Assembly (NCBI GenBank): GCA_036752465.1
Contig: DAIOSQ010000007.1
Span: 1-28,648, forward strand
Length of the DNA stretch: 28,648 nt
From: DAIOSQ01 sp036752465
GTDB lineage: Bacteria > Pseudomonadota > Gammaproteobacteria > Legionellales > Legionellaceae
Reading direction: 5' to 3'
Both the position numbers and the translations under genes were made by a program. The number at the start of each line of letters is the position of its first letter. Within the stretch, counting starts at the first letter, position 1. A model generated the notes under the pieces. It made no database searches. It was not told the DNA's origin and saw only the letters and a list, made by a program, of their open reading frames with translations. Shown here piece after piece: positions 24,044-28,648 of this stretch.

Positions 24044-24691
24044 ATGAATTCACGACGATTGCGGATCACCGAAATTTTTTATTCTCTCCAAGGCGAGTCT
24101 GTCACCACTGGTTTACCCACGGTGTTTGTGCGTCTCACGGGATGTCCTCTGCGCTGTCAATATTGTGATACTGCGTACGCTTTTCACAACGGTACAGTAC
24201 GCCTCATGGATGATGTCATTCATGAGATACTGGGGTATTCCTGTCAATATGTGTGTATTACTGGCGGAGAGCCTATGGCACAGCCTAATTGTGTCACTTT
24301 AATGCAGCAATTATGTGATGCAGGGCTTAGCGTCTCCATTGAAACCAGCGGTGCACGTGATATTCGCGCGATTGATCCCCGGGTGATGATTGTGATGGAC
24401 TTAAAAACACCTGGGTCAGGAGAGTCTGACAAAAATATGTTATCTAATCTTGAGTACTTAAAACTCACTGATCAGATAAAGTTTGTGATCTGTGATGAAA
24501 CAGATTATCAGTGGGCATGTACGATGTTGCAGCAACATCAATTGGCGCAGAAAGCCCATGTGTTGTTCTCGCCCAGTTGGCAGCAATTAGATCATGTAAT
24601 GTTAGCAGAGTGGATTTTGCGCGATAAATTGCCGGTTCGCTTTCAATTGCAATTGCATAAAATTTTATGGCAGGACCAACCTGGTCGATAA
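24044..24691 (+). CDS. queE: 7-carboxy-7-deazaguanine synthase QueE
   Basis: Radical-SAM enzyme of queuosine biosynthesis that contracts the pterin ring of 6-carboxytetrahydropterin to 7-carboxy-7-deazaguanine. The cluster motif is C34-x3-C38-x2-C41 (CPLRCQYC), the spacing of QueE. It is followed by ITGGEP (SAM-binding GGE), ETSG and DLKTPGSGE. Length 215 with start ATG 24044; TTG 24035 is in frame but would add only three residues, and neither has a clear ribosome-binding site. It is the last gene of pal-cpoB-queE, the common gammaproteobacterial arrangement; queC, sometimes next, is not here. Confidence 0.93.
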   Translation: MNSRRLRITEIFYSLQGESVTTGLPTVFVRLTGCPLRCQYCDTAYAFHNGTVRLMDDVIHEILGYSCQYVCITGGEPMAQPNCVTLMQQLCDAGLSVSIETSGARDIRAIDPRVMIVMDLKTPGSGESDKNMLSNLEYLKLTDQIKFVICDETDYQWACTMLQQHQLAQKAHVLFSPSWQQLDHVMLAEWILRDKLPVRFQLQLHKILWQDQPGR

Positions 24692-24806
24692 TTTCCCCTA
24701 TAAAATCCTACTGTCCTGAAGTCTTTGTCAACAATATACTTCGCGTAGAGACTCAAATATGGTAAGATAAGCATCATTTTTTATTTGTTCAATTCCCGAG
24801 AAGCCT

Positions 24807-25829
24807 GTGAGCGATTACAGTCAGTTTGAAAAACGCAAACAAGATCATATTGCGCTTGCTTTATTGCCCTCTAATCAAGCCGATGAATGCAATATCTTGG
24901 ATAGCGTGACTTTAACACATGAGGCTCTACCTGATCTTCATTTTGATGAGTTACAAATTCGCAGCACACGTTTTGGTAATCAGGTATCAACCCCTTTTAT
25001 AGTCGGCTCAATGACAGCAGGGCATCGCGAAGCTTTTGACATCAATCGATGTTTGATTGCTGCCTGCGCTATGAGTGGTTGGGCTATGGGGGTTGGTTCA
25101 CAACGGCGGCAACTAACCGATGAATTGGCTGGTGAGGAGTGGTTACAATTACGGCGCGAGTTTCCTGATGTGTCGTTATTTAGCAACATAGGTATTGCAC
25201 AATTAATTAATACGCCATTGGCAAGTATAAAAAAATTGACACAAAGTTTAAATGCAGACGCACTGATCATTCACTGCAATCCTTTGCAAGAGTGTATTCA
25301 ACCAGAGGGAACACCGCAGTTTAAAGACTGTTGGCAAAGCATCGATAACCTGGTGCGTTTGATAGAATTGCCGGTAGTTATTAAAGAAACTGGTTGTGGA
25401 TTTTCCGCAAAGACTTTAACACGTTTGCGTGATATAGGCGTGGCTGCTGTGGATGTTAGCGGCTTGGGCGGCACGCATTGGGGGAGAATAGAGGGGCATA
25501 GAGCTGACCATGATACCTTGCGTCGTCGTACCTCCAAGACCTTCGCAAATTGGGGCATTGACACCGTCAGTAGCGTGAAGGCTGCAGTTGCCAGTAAGGC
25601 AAAATATGAAATATGGGGTTCCGGGGGTGTACGTCATGGTTTAGATGCCGCGCGTTTATTGGCATTGGGAGCTTCCACGATTAGCTTTGCTAAGCCTATG
25701 TTGATGGCCGCTCTCGATTCAACTGAGGCGGTGTATGAGGAAATGAACATCATAGAATATGAATTGAAGGTTGCTATGTTTTGTACAGGAAGCTCTAAAA
25801 TTAGTGAATTGAAGGACAAAATATGCTAA
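24807..25829 (+). CDS. fni: Isopentenyl-diphosphate delta-isomerase, type 2 (FMN-dependent)
   Basis: Interconverts isopentenyl and dimethylallyl diphosphate, using reduced FMN. The TIM-barrel family signature is present: FEKRKQDHI at the N-terminus, GSMTAGH in place of the usual SSMTGG, GVGSQR, the HCNPLQECIQPEG substrate loop, VIKETGCGFS, DVSGLGGTHWGRIE and WGSGGVRHGLDAARLLALGA (phosphate/FMN binding). 340 residues, complete. The start is GTG 24807 with GAGAAG just upstream; no nearer ATG fits. The stop lies within the first codons of mvaA (7-base overlap). This is the first gene of a mevalonate operon. Confidence 0.95.
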   Translation: MSDYSQFEKRKQDHIALALLPSNQADECNILDSVTLTHEALPDLHFDELQIRSTRFGNQVSTPFIVGSMTAGHREAFDINRCLIAACAMSGWAMGVGSQRRQLTDELAGEEWLQLRREFPDVSLFSNIGIAQLINTPLASIKKLTQSLNADALIIHCNPLQECIQPEGTPQFKDCWQSIDNLVRLIELPVVIKETGCGFSAKTLTRLRDIGVAAVDVSGLGGTHWGRIEGHRADHDTLRRRTSKTFANWGIDTVSSVKAAVASKAKYEIWGSGGVRHGLDAARLLALGASTISFAKPMLMAALDSTEAVYEEMNIIEYELKVAMFCTGSSKISELKDKIC

Positions 25830-27118
25830 CACATGATTCTCATCAATTATTTCATGGGTTCTCACGGTTAACACGGGAAGAACGCTTCCAACGGTTGATT
25901 GAGATGGGTGCCATGACGCAAGATGATGTTTCATTTTTAATCAATGGTGGCATTCAAGATATCACGCTGGCAGATAAGTTCATTGAGAATGTGATTGGTT
26001 ATTTCCAGCTACCGTTAGGTGTTGCGACTAATTTTCATATTGATGGGAAAGATTACGTGATTCCCATGGCTGTAGAAGAAACCTCAATCATTGCTGCGCT
26101 CTCCAAAAATGCCAAGTGGATTCGACAGTCAGGTGAAATCACTACCCAGATAGATGGTGAGGGTATTATTGGACAAATTCAGTTGGCAAAAGTAAGTGAT
26201 TTTGCTCAGTTTGCAGAAATATTTCAGAAAAATAAAGCTTTTTTGATTGAGATGGTTAATGCCGAAGTTGCCGCAAGCATGGTAAAAAGGGGCGGCGGAG
26301 CGCTCGATTTGGAGCTTAGGCAGTTATTGCGCAAAGATGGGAACAGCATGGTAGTCATTCATTTGCTGATGAACAGCTGTGATGCTATGGGCGCTAACAT
26401 CATCAATCAAGCGTTAGAATTTTTAAAAGCCCCGATTGAAAGGTTGACTGGTGAAGTGGTCAGTATGTGTATCCTGTCAAATTTGAATGATCGCAAGATA
26501 ACGACGGCTACAGTAAAAATTCGGCAGGTTGATGCGATGCTGGGTGAACGTTTGGAAGAAGCGTCACGTTTTGCGGAAATCGATCCTTATCGAGCAGCTA
26601 CCCACAACAAAGGTGTTATGAATGGTATTGACCCTATTTTGATTGCCACCGGTAATGATTGGCGAGCGGTAGAGGCTGGTGTGCATGCTTATGCTGCTCG
26701 CAATGGTTATTATCAAGCGGTTACACAATGGCGCTACCAAAACGGCGAGCTGGTGGGACAAATTAAAGTGCCGCTTATCGTCGGTATTGTGGGTGGGGTG
26801 ACATCGCTGCATCCAACCGCGCGTATGTGTTTAAGGATGATGGACATTGATTCAGCCAATCAACTTTCTCGAGTGATTGCTGCTGTTGGCTTGGTACAAA
26901 ATCTAGGGGCCATCAGAGCGCTATGTACCGACGGTATTATATCAGGCCATATGAAGCTGCATATCGATAATTTGGTGATGATAGCGGGTGCTAGCGAAGC
27001 TGAAACCCCAATGTTGAAAACCCGTTTACAAGCATGCCTTACACATACCAAACGGGTTAGTGCCAATCACGCTACAGAATTTTTAGCAGAAATAAGGCGT
27101 ACACAGTCTGTATCATGA
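25823..27118 (+). CDS. mvaA: Hydroxymethylglutaryl-CoA reductase, class II
   Basis: Catalyses the reduction between HMG-CoA and mevalonate with a nicotinamide cofactor, the committed step of the mevalonate pathway. The bacterial class II pattern is complete: ENVIG (55-59), the catalytic Glu in VEETS (85-86), the cofactor-binding DAMGAN (187-192), catalytic Lys263 in HNKGVMNG, Asp279 in GNDWRA and catalytic His376 in SGHMKLH. Length 431, as in Pseudomonas mevalonii (428). The ATG overlaps the fni stop by 7 bases and the TGA overlaps the kinase ATG (ATGA), so the three genes are translated in concert. Whether it prefers NADH or NADPH cannot be read. Confidence 0.96.
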   Translation: MLTHDSHQLFHGFSRLTREERFQRLIEMGAMTQDDVSFLINGGIQDITLADKFIENVIGYFQLPLGVATNFHIDGKDYVIPMAVEETSIIAALSKNAKWIRQSGEITTQIDGEGIIGQIQLAKVSDFAQFAEIFQKNKAFLIEMVNAEVAASMVKRGGGALDLELRQLLRKDGNSMVVIHLLMNSCDAMGANIINQALEFLKAPIERLTGEVVSMCILSNLNDRKITTATVKIRQVDAMLGERLEEASRFAEIDPYRAATHNKGVMNGIDPILIATGNDWRAVEAGVHAYAARNGYYQAVTQWRYQNGELVGQIKVPLIVGIVGGVTSLHPTARMCLRMMDIDSANQLSRVIAAVGLVQNLGAIRALCTDGIISGHMKLHIDNLVMIAGASEAETPMLKTRLQACLTHTKRVSANHATEFLAEIRRTQSVS

Positions 27119-27975
27119 AATCCGTTATTCCGGCAAAAACATTTTTATTGGGAGAGTACGTTGCTATTTCGGGTGGCCCTGCACTGGTATTAACCACTTC
27201 GCCTTGCTTCGAAGTTGCATGCTTGGTAGAGCATCATTTACAGGGTATCCACCCAGATTCTCCAGCGGGCTTGTGGTGGCAGGCACATGCCGATGTGTTG
27301 CCAGGATTTTCGTGGGTTGATCCTTATGATGGGTTAGGTGGGATGGGTGCTTCGAGTGCGCAGTTTTTGGGGCTATTTCAGTTGGCACATCAAACATTAT
27401 CGAAAGCGTATAGTTTAGAAACATTATTATCGGCGTATCATCGTTATGCGTGGAGCGGGCAGGGTTTAGCGCCCAGTGGTTACGATGTTATTGCACAGCA
27501 GTCAGCTGGTTGTGTCTATATTCATAGTAAAACCGGTCATTATCAATCGACCCCTTGGCCCTTTAGATATCTTGGGTTTGTGTTGTTACACACGGGGCAT
27601 AAGTTAGCGACTCACAGTCATTTACTCACCAGTGCTATGCCGGCTGATATAGAAGGATTGGCTGCAATTGTCCATGAAGGGCAAGCGGCTATAGAAACGC
27701 TGGATGATGCTAGGATGATAGATGCTGTTAACGCTTATCATTCCGCATTGCTGGCACGCAATCGACTGACAGCACACAGTCGTAGACAGTTAATGGAATT
27801 AGCACAAGAACAGGATGTGTTGGCTTGCAAAGGCTGTGGTGCCATGGGTGCAGATATCTTGCTGTTATTAGTGGCCAAAGATAAAAGGAGCGCACTGGTT
27901 CGTCACTTACAGCAATCGCAATGGCGCGTATTGGCAACGGATGAGCAGCTATATTCTCACCTACACCATCCTTAA
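27115..27975 (+). CDS. GHMP kinase, probably of the mevalonate pathway
   Basis: Small-molecule kinase of the GHMP superfamily, likely mevalonate or phosphomevalonate kinase given its operon with fni and mvaA. Motif 1 is AKTFLLGEY (residues 7-15), motif 2, the ATP-binding loop, is GLGGMGASSAQ (73-83), and motif 3 is GCGAMGADILLL near residue 240. The GLGGxGAS form differs from the PxxxGLGSSAA of classical mevalonate kinases, so the exact substrate is uncertain. The start overlaps the mvaA stop as ATGA. 286 residues, at the short end of the family. Genes for HMG-CoA synthase and diphosphomevalonate decarboxylase are not in the window and must be elsewhere. Confidence 0.85.
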   Translation: MKSVIPAKTFLLGEYVAISGGPALVLTTSPCFEVACLVEHHLQGIHPDSPAGLWWQAHADVLPGFSWVDPYDGLGGMGASSAQFLGLFQLAHQTLSKAYSLETLLSAYHRYAWSGQGLAPSGYDVIAQQSAGCVYIHSKTGHYQSTPWPFRYLGFVLLHTGHKLATHSHLLTSAMPADIEGLAAIVHEGQAAIETLDDARMIDAVNAYHSALLARNRLTAHSRRQLMELAQEQDVLACKGCGAMGADILLLLVAKDKRSALVRHLQQSQWRVLATDEQLYSHLHHP

Positions 27976-28041
27976 CAAATCAGTTCAGGCGAATACCAAA
28001 AACCTAGTACATGAAAATTTGTATTTAAAGGTAATTTTTTA

Positions 28042-28070
28042 TTGATCGTTTGATCATGATCCCTTATGAT
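28042..28070 (+). promoter_or_regulatory. Promoter of the tRNA-Lys/tRNA-Arg pair
   Basis: TTGATC (28042-28047), a 17-bp spacer and TATGAT (28065-28070; 5 of 6) place the start about 8 bases before the tRNA. Three GATC sites lie between 28044 and 28061. Confidence 0.6.
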
Positions 28071-28084
28071 ACATACCTCTTTAG

Positions 28085-28160
28085 GGGCCGTTAGCTCAGT
28101 AGGTAGAGCAGGAGGCTTTTAACCTTTGTGTCGTAGGTTCGATTCCTACACGGCCCACCA
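28085..28160 (+). tRNA. tRNA-Lys (anticodon TTT)
   Basis: Complete 76-base cloverleaf with encoded CCA. Acceptor GGGCCGT (28085-28091) pairs with ACGGCCC (28150-28156). The D stem is GCTC/GAGC. The anticodon loop CTTTTAA reads TTT; its stem GGAGG/CCTTT contains two G-U pairs. The T arm is GTAGG-TTCGATT-CCTAC. Confidence 0.96.
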
Positions 28161-28197
28161 TGCCCTAAATATTTTCCGCCATAAAAAACCGCACATA

Positions 28198-28274
28198 GCG
28201 CTCGTAGCTCAGCTGGATAGAGTACTTGGCTTCGAACCAAGGTGTCGGGGGTTCGAGTCCCTCCGAGCGCACCA
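28198..28274 (+). tRNA. tRNA-Arg (anticodon TCG)
   Basis: Complete 77-base cloverleaf with encoded CCA. Acceptor GCGCTCG (28198-28204) pairs with CGAGCGC (28264-28270). The anticodon arm CTTGG-CTTCGAA-CCAAG reads TCG, decoding CGA-family Arg codons. It lies 37 bases after tRNA-Lys, probably in one transcript. A tyrosine recombinase gene ends 54 bases beyond it, so its 3' part is a likely integration site. Confidence 0.96.
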
Positions 28275-28327
28275 TTCTTAACCCTTTAAAATCAAGTAGT
28301 TAACAAGTTCTTAACCCATTGTTCGAC

Positions 28328-28648
28328 TTAGGAACCAAGTCGGGGTGACGTAAACTTGTCTGAGACTCTCTCCGAAGCCTTCCTCAGATGGTCGCTAGAA
28401 AGATGTGCGTAACGCAACACCGTATCATATTCTGACCATCCTCCCAGTTGCTGCAGTTCATGCAAAGATGTACCATTCTGTACATTCCAGCTTGCCCAAG
28501 TATGGCGTAAGTCATGCCAGCGAAAATCTTTGATGCCTGCTCGCTCCAAAGCTTTAAGCCATGCATGGTTGTTACAACGAGAAACAGGCTTCCCCTGACA
28601 AGTAAAAACATAAATCTGCTTTTTACCCTACATTCCCTCGCACCAACG
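28328..28648 (-). pseudogene. Tyrosine recombinase (phage/island integrase), C-terminal part with in-frame stop
   Basis: C-terminal catalytic half of a tyrosine recombinase that reads toward the tRNA genes and runs off the window. The active-site block HDLRHTW (HxxR), the Trp in LGGWSEYD and the nucleophile Tyr in RYAHLS are intact. The frame extends upstream through YVFTCQGKPVSRCNNHAWLKALERAGIKDF, well matched to P4/phage-type integrases, but meets TAG at 28628-28630, beyond which six more codons are visible. An amber change of CAG in a position often Gln would explain it, so the gene looks decayed; a sequencing error or a genuine internal start at ATG 28549 giving a fragment are alternatives. 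Confidence 0.75.

Noticed and set aside
1..28648. CRISPR array, rRNA genes or insertion sequences
   Set aside because: No regularly spaced repeats, no rRNA-like sequence and no transposase were seen; the only mobile-element trace is the integrase fragment at the right end.

Overview
The window is a moderately AT-rich chromosomal segment of a gammaproteobacterium. It most resembles the Legionellales (Legionella, Coxiella and relatives). The reasons are a mevalonate-pathway operon (type 2 IPP isomerase, class II HMG-CoA reductase, GHMP kinase), a CsrA paralogue, a small XRE regulator of a type I associate with Legionella, a pyruvate decarboxylase that looks eukaryote-like, and two unrecognised proteins of the kind often found among Dot/Icm effector candidates. 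This placement is inferred from remembered families; no search was run.

Layout. 1-585: 3' end of a pyruvate decarboxylase. 629-4703: mepM-like endopeptidase (-), divergent tyrS (+), then corB (-) converging on tyrS. 4869-8387: an 1172-residue protein of unknown function with a duplicated KRW-containing segment. 8526-10496: dienelactone hydrolase and pncC (overlapping), then csrA followed by two small ORFs joined by ATGA overlaps. The csrA leader carries a perfect 15-bp hairpin whose loop matches the CsrA-binding consensus. 10552-16390 (-): a tripartite RND efflux operon in the order permease, adaptor, outer-membrane lipoprotein; the last gene seems to have lost its ATG (ATA instead). 16546-18520: an acidic-tailed hypothetical protein, a DUF2878-like membrane protein and a Rap1a/Tai-like periplasmic protein. 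18521-19022: a gene-free stretch. 19023-20566: a CxxxC membrane-anchored protein and ctaB, apparently what is left of a cytochrome oxidase assembly cluster. 20735-22409: rimK, an XRE regulator with a palindrome inside its own promoter, and a CspD-like cold shock protein. 22588-24691: pal-cpoB-queE without tolB. 24807-27975: fni-mvaA-GHMP kinase with overlapping ends. 28085-28274: tRNA-Lys(TTT) and tRNA-Arg(TCG), followed by the C-terminal half of a tyrosine recombinase reading toward the tRNAs and cut by an in-frame amber codon, the mark of an element at this tRNA locus.

How the genes fit together. Envelope functions dominate: mepM, the RND pump, pal and cpoB, corB, and the Rap1a-like protein. 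The mevalonate genes supply isoprenoid precursors, and ctaB draws on farnesyl diphosphate to make haem O. The most useful leads are the CsrA-type hairpin in front of csrA, the missing start codon of the efflux outer-membrane gene, the 1172-residue duplicated-domain protein and the tRNA-Arg integration scar.
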